Shown here: piece by piece, positions 41,289-51,720 of the stretch
How the letters are laid out: each line of letters starts with the position of its first letter
How positions within the stretch are numbered: position 1 is the first letter of the stretch
Assembly: GCA_027972325.1 (NCBI GenBank)
Contig: JAPMOS010000147.1
Span: 22,500 to 86,499 of the forward strand
Direction: 5' to 3'
DNA length: 64,000 nucleotides
Origin: Paratrimastix pyriformis
Taxonomy: Eukaryota; Preaxostyla; Paratrimastigidae
Notes under the pieces: model-generated
Databases searched by the model: none
Told to the model about the DNA's origin: nothing
Seen by the model: only the letters and a program-made list of their open reading frames with translations
Made by a program: the position numbers and the translations under genes

Positions 41289-42982
41289 TGAGTCGACAGC
41301 CGAAGTCGAGGCAGGATAGGTGCACGTAGTTGGGCAAATGGGAGCTGCACGGCTTGCAGAGGAGCGGGATGCGGAAGCCGTGCAGGAGCCAGTTGTGCAC
41401 GGGGCGGGGCAAGTGGAAATGCTCCTCCCAGAAGGCCCGGAAGGGCGGGAGGGAGGGACGCCCAGTGCTGAAGCGAGCTGGTGGTGGTGGTGGTGGTGGT
41501 GGAGATGCGGCCGGCCCGAGTGCGGGGGGATGGTCGCACCGTGGCGGCGGCAGCGGGGAGGGCGGCGGTGATGGTGGTGGAGAAGGCGGACCCCGTTGCT
41601 GCCGCGGCGCGCGGGCTCTGCGCGCCGTTACTGCTCGCCGGCGCCGCCCGACTGCGCCTGCTGGCGCCCGCCGGCGGAGCCGTTGTTGCCGCCACCATTG
41701 TCGAAGCGGCGCCGCTGCGGGAAGCTGCGCTGCCGGCGCTGGGCAAAGTCGTTGAACCGGTCGCCGCCTCGGCCAAACCCGCCGCCATAGCTGCGCCCGC
41801 CGAAGCCGCCGCGGCCACCCGACGAGCGGAAGTCGCGATCCCGGCCCCCGCCCATGCGACGCCCGCCAGCCTGGCCGCCGCGTAGCTGCTGCTGCTGGCC
41901 GGGCAGGGCGCGCATGCCCTGAGCGAGGCGGATGGCGAAGTCGAGCTGCTGGAGGTTCTGGCCCGTGGCGACCTCGGGAGCGGTGCGGACATACTCGTAC
42001 ATGCGGGCCACGTCGGGGGCCACGTCCAGTGCGAGCCTGTCAGAGGCCTCGCGGTCGCCAGGCTGCTGCTGCGGGTCGGCTGCGTGCCGGAGCTCATCCT
42101 CGTCGCCGGCGGCGGCAGCGTCGTCCTCGTCCGCAAATTCGCCCTCGGCACCAGCGGCATGATCGTCGCCGCTGGGCGGGTCGGCCTCCCCCGGAAAGGG
42201 ACCGGGAGCAGCCCGGGCGAGCCGCCGGAAGGCTGCGGCGGCTGGGACTTGGTTGGACGGGACGATGGTGGCAGTGGCCTGGTCGGGCCGAAAAAACGAG
42301 AGCGGAGCAGGCTCATCCGCGGCCGGTCCGGCGGCAGCAGCACCCGGGGGGGCGCCGGCGGCACCGCGGGCAGCGAAGCCGGCCTTCTGCGCAGAAGGCA
42401 AGGTCGCGGAGGCAGCAGCGGCGGCCGCAATCATGGCCCGCTGCTGACCGAGAATGTCCCCCAGCGAGGCCTCGATCACGCGCCGGATGTGGGCGTTGAG
42501 GCCTTCCAGGGACATGGGACAATCCGCAGAGTGATTCTGCAGGGCCGGTGTCTGCACGGGAGGCCCAGGGGGGGCCCGCAGGAGGGCTCCCTCGGTCCCG
42601 CCCATGCGCATCCCGTCATCATCGAGGTCCGTGAAAGGTGCCGTAGCGGTCGCCGTGGCCGGGCCGGGCGCAGTCTGCGCAGCGGAAGCAGCCTGGCGGA
42701 CAGCCGTCGCCGAAAGGGTACTCGAAGAGCCACTCGAAGAGCCGTTGGGGGTCGGATTGGGCGTCCCAGGAGTGGGGACCTTGATGTTGATCTTGGGCAT
42801 CGGAGGGTCTTGAAGTCGATGAGTAGAGGCCATTGGAGGAGAGTTTCGTTGTTGTTCGGTCGGTAGTCCTTGAAAAAACGGGTGTTCACCACGAAAAAAC
42901 GAAGGCACTGTGCTGGTCCGGGGCGCCTAGACTGCCGAAGACGGAGGCTGTCGGCTGCTATCCTGAGTCTTACGATGGATAG
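41289..42982 (-). mobile_element. Family A derivative A'' (1,694 bp, gag only)
   Basis: Same ends as A (CTATCCATCGTAA... at 42,982; GTCGACTCA at 41,289 on the minus strand). Most of both long terminal repeats, all but the first codons of RT, and the recombinase are deleted. The deletion joins RT codons (HLPNYVH) to the last 36 bp of the element. The unoccupied site is in C1 at 2,812/2,813 (GTGGTGA/CTTTTC). It needs RT and recombinase from a full A copy. Confidence 0.92.
41628..42833 (-). CDS. Family A Gag-like protein, short form, intact
   Basis: 401 residues from ATG at 42,833 (MASTHRLQDPPMPKINIKVP) to the stop at 41,628, the only uninterrupted short-form gag here. Regions: Ser/Gly/Pro N-terminus, conserved LNAHIRRVIEASLGDILGQQ (helical), Ala/Pro linker, acidic block, VARMYEYVRTAPEVATGQNL, Gln run, and an Arg/Gly-rich tail with many FGG, RGG and RSY units. 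That gag is kept intact while the enzymes are gone suggests gag may be needed in cis, or that the derivative is recent. Confidence 0.8.
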   Translation of the reverse strand: MASTHRLQDPPMPKINIKVPTPGTPNPTPNGSSSGSSSTLSATAVRQAASAAQTAPGPATATATAPFTDLDDDGMRMGGTEGALLRAPPGPPVQTPALQNHSADCPMSLEGLNAHIRRVIEASLGDILGQQRAMIAAAAAASATLPSAQKAGFAARGAAGAPPGAAAAGPAADEPAPLSFFRPDQATATIVPSNQVPAAAAFRRLARAAPGPFPGEADPPSGDDHAAGAEGEFADEDDAAAAGDEDELRHAADPQQQPGDREASDRLALDVAPDVARMYEYVRTAPEVATGQNLQQLDFAIRLAQGMRALPGQQQQLRGGQAGGRRMGGGRDRDFRSSGGRGGFGGRSYGGGFGRGGDRFNDFAQRRQRSFPQRRRFDNGGGNNGSAGGRQQAQSGGAGEQ

Positions 42983-45400
42983 TCACCACACTGGTGGTGC
43001 TGATGATACTGTTGGTGTGAGAGTGTACACCGGGGGACATGTGGGGCACACTCCGGCCCGCCCCCAGACGAAATTTAGCTAAATTTATTTTTGTTAAGAA
43101 ACGCTAAATTTAGCGAAATTTGCTAAATTTTGTATGGATTTACAGAATTTGCATTCAAAATTTATTCAAGGCATGATGAGCACACAGGCCCGCCCTGAGC
43201 AACGCCACACTGATGGCGCGTGTGGTGGTGGTGGTGCTGTGATGATGCTGCCGGTGTGAGAGTGCAGCCTCCAAGGGGCATGTTGGGCGCCCTCAGGCCC
43301 GCCCCCAGACGATGGTGTGCCAGGACATATCCCAGGACATGATGAGCACACAGGGCCGCTCCGGAACAACACCAACTCTTGTGCCGCGAAGCAGTGCACA
43401 ACAGAGGCCGCTCTCAAGGACCCCCACAGGGTAACAGTGTCGCACTGGCTGATGAGTGTAAAGACACACCGCGTGGCACCGCCCTTCACTGTGGCCGTGG
43501 AGGCATGTGTGGTGGGTAAACATACCCCTGTCGATATATACCCCGTTGGGGGTGTAAGCTATCCTGCCTCGGTGCTCGGAGTCCACAAACACACCGGGGC
43601 AGAAGGGCGCCCGAGCATAGACTCATAAGAGAACATCGGGGAGCAGTGCGGGTGATGAACAGACAGACACCCCATGAACATACCAGGGCATGAACACGTG
43701 CAAGCCCCTCAAGTACATAGCACCAATTTTCTCGGTGTTGGTGTCGGGCACAGCATCCGGACATACAACGGATCGCCCTCATGAAAAAACCAGCGGTGCA
43801 TGCATGCCATCGTCACGGTGTTGGTGAGTCAACGTACACACCGAGGCAGAGGGGCATCCGGACATCCAACGGAGCGCCCTCATGAGAAAACCCGCGGCAT
43901 GCAAACGAGCAGATACGCGTTGAAATCACACAAGGGTCCCAGTGTTGGGGTGATGGTCATGGGCAAGCGCAGGCCCACCCCAAAGAAAAAACATCAAACA
44001 CTGGTGTTGGTGCGCCAGATGTGCCGCAGAGAAGGGAAAAAACACCTGACTCCAGGTGCGGGGGGGACAGCGCACACGGGATCGGAAGAGAACCCATTGA
44101 GGAACGACGTGCAACTAAGAGGCTTGCTGGCGGTCAGTGAATTATCTCCAATCTCTAGACCTAGCAGTGCCGAAATCCCAAAGTTGTTTCTGACCTGCCC
44201 GCCAGCTTGTTGGGACCTCGATCCCCGAGCGGGGGACCCGTGGGTGCATAAGTATGCGCGCGTCCCTGACGTCTCGCAGTTTGTTGTTGTTTCTGACCCC
44301 GTACGGTCTGTGTGAGGGTGTGGGCGCGGACAAACACAGGCCCGCCCAACCAAAATGCTCTCAGTAGTTCGTGTCCGTGTGTGAAGTGTGATCCCACTCC
44401 AGGCAGGACAGCTCCGAAGAGTACCGAGCAGGGGAGCAGAAATACTATGGAATAATGCCACCCGGCTGTGGGCAAGGCGGACAAGTGCTCAGCCTTGCCC
44501 GTGAATGGACAGAGTGACCCCAAGCAGGAGTGATCGTGATGGGTTCAAGACAGGGATGCTCGCCCTCCCGGGACGGAGCCGCCCCATCATGGCCCTCGGA
44601 GGTGGGGATGGGATGAGCCGGAGTGATGGGCAGGGACTAGAAGGTGGGCACGCACTCGGAGGAGGGAGAGTGCGCAGAGATCACGATTGGTGTTCCACAC
44701 AAGGGCGGAGAGAGGATGACGACGGACTTTCCTCTTTGCTCCCGTCAAGCTTGCCCTACATCTCGGGCCCAGGCTGAGAGTTGAACGGGGTATTTGCAGA
44801 GCGCCCTCGGCCGCTGGCGCTTACCTCCCAGGGGAAAAGGGAACGGCAGCCAGTGTGTCACTCTCATCGGGCGTGCGTTCGTTGCCCCGACGCTCACATC
44901 TACGCTCGTCCGTGAGTAAGGGAAGTGCTCTGTTCGCGAATCCAGACTTTGCAAAAGAGCAGGCCGTCACCAATCCGCGTGAAGCACCCCGTAACGCGAC
45001 CCCGGTGCGCACGGCCGAAGTGGGGCACTCGCCCCTTTCAGCATGGACGCCCTGGCCACAGAAGAGCCAACGTGTGAGTTCAGGAAGCTCACGATCTTGG
45101 GTTTGGGCATCTGGGGGGCTGTTGAGCAGCCAGTGGGTCATGGGAGCCTTTCTGGAGGGGTCCGAGGTGAGCATGACTCTTGTCCGGGCGATGTTGTCCC
45201 CAGCGAACCCCTGTGGGGGAGGTACCAGTGCCACTCCCGCCGGGTGTTGTGGGTTCAATGGGTCAGGAGAAGAGGCCGACTTCGATGACCTCACGCTCGC
45301 ATCTACGCACCCAGAGTAAGGGAAATGCTCTTCCACGAAGCCAGACTTTGTAAAGAGGCACTCCGTCACAAGTTCCCAGATAACACGCGCCGAATGCCCA
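42983..45400 (-). other. Family C2 segment, no confident gene
   Basis: 42,983-44,390 is the inverted counterpart of 1,816-2,812, including tandem-repeat units. A short AT-rich patch at 43,070-43,165 (AAATTTAGCTAAATTT-type repeats) has no counterpart in C1. 44,440-44,620 matches 28,990-28,780. 44,860-45,400 has two short imperfect repeats (GAAATGCTCTTCCACGAAGC type at 44,925 and 45,325) and no recognised gene. Confidence 0.5.
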
Positions 45401-45565
45401 TCTTCCGTCCAAAGTAGGAAGAATGAGAGCTACTCATCGGTAAGGGGGGGCTGTGCTCATGACTAGTCTTCGTATTCACCCGACTTTCAAAGAATAATAA
45501 TAATAAAAATAAAACTGAAAATAGTCCACATCACCCCGTCGTTTCTTCGTCGAACCCGACTGAGA
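45401..45565 (+). repeat. Family D left inverted terminal repeat
   Basis: Contains CTGTGCTCATGACTAGTC and AATAATAATAATAAAAATAA. Matches 50,920-51,047 in reverse except for the outermost 45 bp. Confidence 0.88.
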
Positions 45566-45629
45566 AAAGCAAACATTTTGCGTTACCACTTTTTATTGGT
45601 TTCAAGACAACCAAGCATTACTCGTTACT

Positions 45630-46554
45630 ATGCAACAACAAGATCAACAACAAGAACAACAACAACAAGCACCACCAGCGGCGGCAGAGTCGGCTCCTTC
45701 CAAGGACCAGTTCCTTCCCACGCCGACCTTGGCGGCCGCCTTCTGGTCCTCGCCGGATGCCTTCGAGCACCCGCTTGACCCGGCCCATCCGGAAGTCTTG
45801 TCCTTTGAAGAGGCGCGCCGTCAAGAGGCCGACCCGCTGGCCTGCCTGGGCTCGGGTGTTGACGCTGAGCTGCAGCGCGCGTTCCTCAGGGACCTCGTCC
45901 CTGAGAGTTTCCTGGCCCAGCAACACCACGCACTCCGAGACCCGGAGAAGGCCTATGTGAAGGCCATCCTCAAGCGCTTCCCTCCTCTTAAGCTTCTTGG
46001 GAAGCCCAAGGTGCTCAACGCCCCACCCAAGAGTGCCATGCACGCACGCGGGGCCCCCACAGACCTTATGGCAGCTGACGGCCGCCTGGTGTCCATGTTG
46101 GACACGGTCCAGCTCACCACCAGGGCCTTGGCCTATGGCTACGTGGGGATCTTCGGCTCCGAGTCCGAGGACACGCAGCTGAACGCCGACCAGCTGAAGG
46201 CCGCCCTCAAGGCCGTCCAGCTCGGGTTGGTCATGCTGACGGAGCAGCTCTCCGAGGCCCGCCATGGAGCCCCACCTCGACGCTGCGGCCCTCCTGGCCC
46301 ATGCCCTCCGCCAAGGGGCCGCCGGCCGCCAAGAGCTGCTGGCCGTCAAGGGCCTCAAGCCCAAGTCTGGTGCTGGTGATGAGGAGAATGAGGACGAATC
46401 CGAGGCGGACCAGGGAGCTGCCGCGGCTCTCAACGAGGTCTCCGAGGACCTCTTCGGTCCTGTCGAGATCAAGGGTCTGTCCCGCTCCCGACTGGTGATC
46501 ACCTCGGGGCCGCACTATTGCATGGCAAGAGTCAGTGCGAAGTGTCCAAAGTGA
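45630..46554 (+). pseudogene. Family D Gag-like protein (one frameshift)
   Basis: ATG at 45,630 (MQQQDQQQEQQQQAPPAAAE). Gln-rich start, then a predicted helical body (LSFEEARRQEADPLACLGSG, DQLKAALKAVQLGLVMLTEQ). A shift near 46,260 leads to LAHALRQGAAGRQELLAVKG and an acidic end (GDEENEDESEADQGAA). The stop is at 46,554. There is no Arg/Gly tail; a separate Arg/Gly-rich frame lies after the recombinase. The plan parallels family B Gag. Confidence 0.65.
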
Positions 46555-46966
46555 CAGCGTCTTCACAGACCATTGTCCACCACAAGCCGTTCAACAGGCT
46601 GGCACGGTTTTCCGCGAAGCGCACCGCAAGACAGCAGGCAATTGCATCTGCATCAGCGACCGGTGCCTCGGTGTCGGTGGAAACCGAAAGCAAAAGCACA
46701 GACCATGTACCAGAAGTGCATAAAACCTCGAACCGAACCAGCAGAGAGTGAACAGCGGCAAGCCGCAATTGCATTCGCTGAAGTCGAGAATGGCCGTGAG
46801 GCCCAGTCCGCAAAGACCCAAGTCTTGGAGGTCCAGGACCTAGAATTTTTCCAGTGGGGAGAAATGAAAACCTCACAGTGAAACAAATCCAGACCTCATT
46901 TCAAAGGCGATCGCCATTGGTGGGCCCTCTGGCGGGCCGAGTGAACCGCGAACCACACCGCTCACG

Positions 46967-49109
46967 TTGGCTGAGCCTACCACTACCACTCGAGGTGAAG
47001 AATTGGGTGGAAGAGGGTCTGACCTGGCATTGGTTGGGGACCCACCGATTGCGCCAGTGCGCATCCCGTCGCGCCGCCCGAGAATGGGCCAAACCAGCAA
47101 GACCGAGGAGCCCCAGAACTCCCAGAAAACGGTGGGATGCACCGCACCACTGCAGAGCCCAGAAAGCCGAGCCCCTCTTATAGCAGGTTCTGGAAGGACA
47201 CTGGAAACGGGGGACCAGCAGCTGGCTCGCCGGAGTCCACTATTTTGGACCAGAGAGCAGAGGGAGGTCTCGGCAGTCTTGAGCGAGTATGGAACGCTCG
47301 GGGCAGTGCAGGAGTGTGGTACCAAATTGTTGTGGGAGAGTCCGATCTTCGGCGTCCCCAAGCCCCATTCCTTGAAATGGAGGGTGGTGATCGACTTGTC
47401 CGCACTAAACAGGCGGATCGATTGCCCCATTTCAAGATGGAGGGGCTGGGGACAGCCTTCCCACTAGCCCCACAGGGCACGTTCTTCACGAAAGTCGATC
47501 TTTCGAATGCTTACCTGCACATGGGAGTGGCACCACACCTCATCCCGTACCTGTGTTTCAGCTGGGAGGGGAGGGAACTCCAGTGGACGGCACTCCCGTT
47601 CGGCCTCTCAGTGGCCCCACGCTCATTCACCAAACTGATCAAACAGGCGGTGAGAGTGATGCGGGCAGCAGGCGTCCAGGTAGTCTTCTACCTGGACGAC
47701 CTTCTCTTCATGGCCCAGTCCCCACAGAAGGCACGCAGGGACACGATAGCAGCGATGTATTTCCTCCACCAGCTGGGGTTAACTGTGAACTGGGAGAAGA
47801 CAGACCCCAACCCATCACAGGTCGTCGAGTTCTTGGGATTCCAGCTGGACTCCAGGACGCAGACAGTGCGGGTCCCCGTGGAGAAGATGGAGGGGATCAG
47901 ACAGGAGTGTCGGAACCTCATGAAAAAGGACAGACTGCTCGTCAGGGCACTGGCCCGCATCATCGGCAAGTTGTCCTCGCTCCGCCCGGCCGTCGAGGCC
48001 GCTTACCTGCACACCAGGGGATTGGACCGAGTGAAGTCACGTGCGGTGTGGTCACACGGCTGGGAGGGCATGGCCACCCTCGACGAGGCAGCCAAAGCGG
48101 ATCTCCACTGGTGGGCCATGGTGCCCCAGGACCAGTGTCAGCAGTGCTGGAGGGCAGTCCCCAGCGTGGGAGCTGACCACCGACGCAAGCGCCTACGCAT
48201 GGGGCGCGACGCTGCGCAGTCTCCATCCCCCGCAGGCGGGCAGGCCACCCCCGCAACCGATCCACGCACGGGAAATCTGGGAGAAGGACTTCCTGGAGAC
48301 GCAGACATTCTCCTCGGTGAATCGCCTCGAGCTGGAGGCGGGCATCAGGGCGGTAGCTCTCCTCCACAGCCACTTGCAGGGCCAGACGGTCCAGTGGCGC
48401 TCGGACAACAAGGTAGTTGTTGCCTGCGTGGGGAAGTGGAAGGGGAAGAGCGTGGACATGACCGAGGGCACCCAGAAACTGCACAACCTCTGTCAGCAGT
48501 GGGACATCACTCTCCTCCCAGAGTATCTTCCCGGGGAAGACAACGGAGTGGCGGACCAGCTCTCCAGAGAGGTCGAGCGCGAGGATTGGATGCTCAATCC
48601 GGCGATCTTCCAGCTGGTCACGAACCTGCGCTTCCGCCCCATGGTGGACGGCTTCGCCTCAGCGCGCAACCACCTGTTGCCAAGGTGGTGGAGTTGGGTC
48701 CTCGAGCCGGGTTGCTCGGGGTGGATTTCTTCCACCAGCCCCTCCGGGGCTGCCCTTGTGGCTCAATCCGCCCTTCTCCATGATCGGGAGGGTGCTGGCA
48801 GCTCTACGGGATCAGAGAGGGGAAGCATTAGTCCTGATCCCAGAGTGGGACACGGCCCCATGGTGGCCAATGGCCCAGGGGATGCAGATCTCACCCCCCC
48901 TGGCGCTCCCTCGGGTGGACTGCCTCTTCCTCCCGGGCCGCACCCGGAACCAGACCCCAGTGGGGCCACCCAGATGGCAGAGCAGGGTGATTCATGTCAG
49001 CGGGGAGCTGGCGAGGGTCGCGACAGCGAGGCAGACGTGGGGGAGGCTCCATCAGCTGGACCTGTCGTTATTGACCTCGTGGGAGAGGACTCACCCCCCC
49101 ACCAACTGA
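46967..49109 (+). pseudogene. Family D RT / RNase H / methyltransferase-like polyprotein (three frameshifts)
   Basis: Blocks in three frames: IFGVPKPHSLKWRVVIDLSA (about 47,345); after a shift near 47,440, FTKVDLSNAYLHMGV, LPFGLSVAPRSFTK and FYLDDLLFM (RT catalytic, about 47,688); after a shift near 48,160, LTTDASAYAWGATLR, WRSDNKVVVACV, GVADQLSREVEREDW and VDGFASARNHLLPRWW; after a shift near 48,725, LWLNPPFSMIGRVL (NPPF box, about 48,757) to the stop at 49,109. Coding sense is kept across every shift, so sequence errors or recent decay are both possible. Confidence 0.88.
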
Positions 49110-50046
49110 GTGAGGCAGCCCGGCAGCTCATCGCTCACTCGGTCGAGAGCAAGACTCAGAAAAACTACGATACGGCCGTTGCCCAGTTTGCTGCCCACTT
49201 GGGAAAAAAATGAGCGGGAGATCTTGCAAGCGACGGACACAGACCTGGCAAACTTCCTCGCGGAAGGTAGCAAGAAATGGGCGCCCAGCACCGCGATGAA
49301 AAAGAGATCCGCCATTGCTCGCTACTTCCTCCTCCACGGGAGGCCTGATCCAGGCACCTCAGCCACAGTGAAGGCCGTTTTGACGGGGATGGAGAAGACA
49401 AAGCCAGTGTCAGTCAGGAAGGGAACCTTCGACACGGACCTCATCTGGCGCCATCTCAGATCACTTGGGACAAATTCCAAGCTGGACCATCGCGACCTTC
49501 TGGGAAAAATTGTCCTGTTGGGCGAGGCCCTCGGACTGAGTGGACCTCAACACCGCACGGTTGGAGGACCTTCGCCTCATTGATGGCGACCACATGTGCG
49601 AACTCAAAGTCCTGCCCAAGGAAAGGAGAAAGAAGGAATGGGTCATGCAAAAAATGGGAGGAAACGAGGCTGACCCACTGCTCTGTTTTCACTGCGCGGT
49701 GATTGAATTGAATGACCGCCGTCCAGAGCGGTGCACCCCAGCTCTGATGTGGAAGCTCAAGAATGGGGAAAAATGCACAACAACATGGTTGTTGTCTTGT
49801 GGCAAGCGGCTGATGCTGGCCGCAGGCTTGGGCAAAGAGTGGGGCCCGCACTCTGTCAGGGCCGCTGCGGCCTCGAAGGCAGCGTCGACTGGGCTTGACG
49901 GGCTGGCTGTGTCTGCACAGTTTCGGTGGTCGCGCAAGGGTGCGACACTCACCAAACATTATCTCCACCAGTCGGTTGGCACTGCAAAGGCTTTGGCTTC
50001 GGCAGTTTTCGGGCCGGCAGATGCTGCCGGGCTCGATCGAGAATAG
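49080..50046 (+). pseudogene. Family D tyrosine recombinase (two frameshifts)
   Basis: LIAHSVESKTQKNYDTAVAQ (about 49,127) opens the core-binding domain. A shift near 49,207 leads to SAIARYFLLHGRPDPGTSAT. A shift near 49,545 falls where the first catalytic Arg is expected (after GEALGL). The catalytic domain has LLCFHCAVIE, GPHSVRAAAASKA (HxxR box, about 49,850) and TKHYLHQSVG (Tyr, about 49,955). The stop at 50,046 is 36 bp before the ICR. It is closely related in plan to the B recombinase, whose box is HSIR. Confidence 0.87.
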
Positions 50047-50081
50047 AATGAGGACCCAGGTCGGCATTTCCTTTCAATTGT

Positions 50082-50171
50082 CATGAGCACAGCCCCCTTA
50101 CCGATGAGTAGCTCTCATTCTTCCTACTTTGGACGGAAGATGGATGAGCTACAAAGGGGGGCTGTGCTCAT
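50082..50171 (+). repeat. ICR of family D
   Basis: CATGAGCACAGCCCCCTTAC through TACTTTGGACGGA joined to AGATGGATGAGCTAC through GGGGCTGTGCTCAT. It is the reverse complement of the joined D ends. Confidence 0.9.
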
Positions 50172-50439
50172 CGCTCCCACCCTCCCACCGCAATGTGATG
50201 TCGACCAGGTCCTCTTTGGCTCCAGCCTTGTTTTCGTGCATTTTGCTGACACCAAGGCTGATAGTTTTCGCACGCAACTCCATGGGAGTAGTGCGGTCAA
50301 GTTCGATGATCTCGGGGTGCTATGAGCACCGGGAGGTCTCATCTTTTCACTTTGTTTCCCTCTCTTCGCTGTCCCTTTTTTCCTTTGTCTTCCTCGTGCC
50401 TGGCACTTTGTCTTCCCCGCAGAGCGCATCGCGGGCAAC

Positions 50440-50724
50440 AAGGCGGCCGCGGCTCTGTTCAAGGCGGCCAACTTGGGCGTCCCCTCCCTGGCGGGCCGCA
50501 AGCACCAACGCGGTTTCTTCCAGCGTGGTCGCGGCTCGGCTCCTGCGTCCGGCTTCTCTTCCGGCGGCCAGCACCAGCCCTCTTCTGGTTTCTCTGGCCG
50601 TCCTTACCGGTTCGCGCGCTTCAGGGGCGGTTTCTCCCGGCCCGGGCCTGCTGCGGGGGCGCCTCCAGCGGCCTCCACTCCTGCGCCGCAGCGGCAGCAG
50701 AAGTTCCAGCGGCCGCGCCGCTAA
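50440..50724 (+). CDS. Family D 3' Arg/Gly-rich basic protein, downstream of recombinase and ICR
   Basis: An open frame ending at 50,724 (QQKFQRPRR). It has NKAAAALFKAANLGVPSLAG followed by an Arg/Gly/Phe-rich region (RGFFQRGRGS, RFARFRGGFSRPGP). The first in-frame ATG is not obvious. The frame opens after a long pyrimidine tract ending CCCCGCAG (50,421), which looks like a 3' splice site, so this may be a spliced exon. Position, size and composition parallel the B frame at 9,415-9,927. RNA binding is inferred from composition only. Confidence 0.5.
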   Translation, partial: KAAAALFKAANLGVPSLAGRKHQRGFFQRGRGSAPASGFSSGGQHQPSSGFSGRPYRFARFRGGFSRPGPAAGAPPAASTPAPQRQQKFQRPRR

Positions 50725-50919
50725 GCCATTGGAGGTGGTTTTCCCTTTTGTGACCTCGTTCTGGCTTTTTTCCTCTCTTCTTCTTGACTTCGTGCTGGAT
50801 TTCGCGTGGTAGGTCTTCTCACCTCAACCTCGCGGTCCTTTTCCGTGGTCTTTCCTTCTTTGCTGACTTTTTTCCTACTTATATGTTAGTTCCCCCACCC
50901 TTCCCATCCCATTTTGGAT

Positions 50920-51047
50920 TGGATTCGACTCGAAACGACGGGGTGATGTGGACTATTTTCAGTTTTATTTTTATTATTATTATTCTTTGAAAGTCGGGTG
51001 AATACGAAGACTAGTCATGAGCACAGCCCCCCCCTTTGTAGCTCATC
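50920..51047 (+). repeat. Family D right inverted terminal repeat
   Basis: Pairs with 45,401-45,565. Includes TTATTATTATTATT and GACTAGTCATGAGCAC. Confidence 0.88.
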
Positions 51048-51060
51048 CAAGATGCGCAGC

Positions 51061-51720
51061 GCCCGCGTGAGAGGCGCAATGCCCGAGAGATGCCATGCCC
51101 GAGAGGTGCAATGCCCGAGAGGCGCAATGCCCGAGGGGTGCAATGCCCGAGAGGCGCAATGCCCGAGAGGTGCAATGCCCGAGAGGCGCAATGCCCGAGA
51201 GGTGCAATGCCCGAGAGGCGCAATGTCCGAGAGGCGCAATGTCCGAGAGGTGCAATGCCCGAGAGGCGCAATGCCCGAGGGGTGCAATGCCCGAGAGGCG
51301 CAATGCCCGAGAGGTGCAATGCCCGAGAGGCGCAATGCCCGAGGGGTGCAATGCCCGAGAGGCGCAATGCCCGAGAGGTGCAATGCCCGAGAGGCGCAAT
51401 GCCCGAGAGGCGCAATGCCCGAGAGGCGCAATGCCCGAGAGGCGCAATGCCCGAGAGGCGCAATGCCCGAGAGATGCAATGCCCGAGGGGCGCAGAGCCA
51501 GGTGCAGTGCCAGAGAGGCGCAATGCCCGAGGTGCGGAACTCCCCCACCCCCTGGTCAGTCACACGCCGAGGGGTGGTGCGCGCTGCCCGCGGTGCGTCC
51601 TGCCCGCGGTGCGTCATGCTCGCGGTGCGTCATGCCCGCGGTGCGCCATGTCCGCGGTGCGCCATGTCCGCGGTGTGCCATGTCCGCGGTGCGCCATGTC
51701 CGCGGTGCGCCATGCCCGAC
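51061..51720 (+). repeat. 16-bp minisatellite arrays of family C2
   Basis: About 26 units of GAGGCGCAATGCCCGA (51,069-51,500), then a spacer, then about eight units of GCGGTGCGTCATGCCC type (51,587-51,716). They encode REAQCPRGAMPE-like spurious repeats in all frames. Confidence 0.88.

Larger units (their letters stand above)
45401..51047 (+). mobile_element. DIRS-like retroelement family D (about 5,647 bp)
   Basis: Ends TCTTCCGTCCAAAG (45,401) and GTAGCTCATCCA (51,047), each certain to about one base. Inverted repeats of about 120-160 bp (45,401-45,565; 50,920-51,047), and an ICR at 50,082-50,171. Order: gag, RT/RNase H/methyltransferase-like, YR, ICR, Arg/Gly-rich frame. Several frameshifts. 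No empty site was found in the window because the C segment to its right is inverted relative to C3. Confidence 0.88.
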
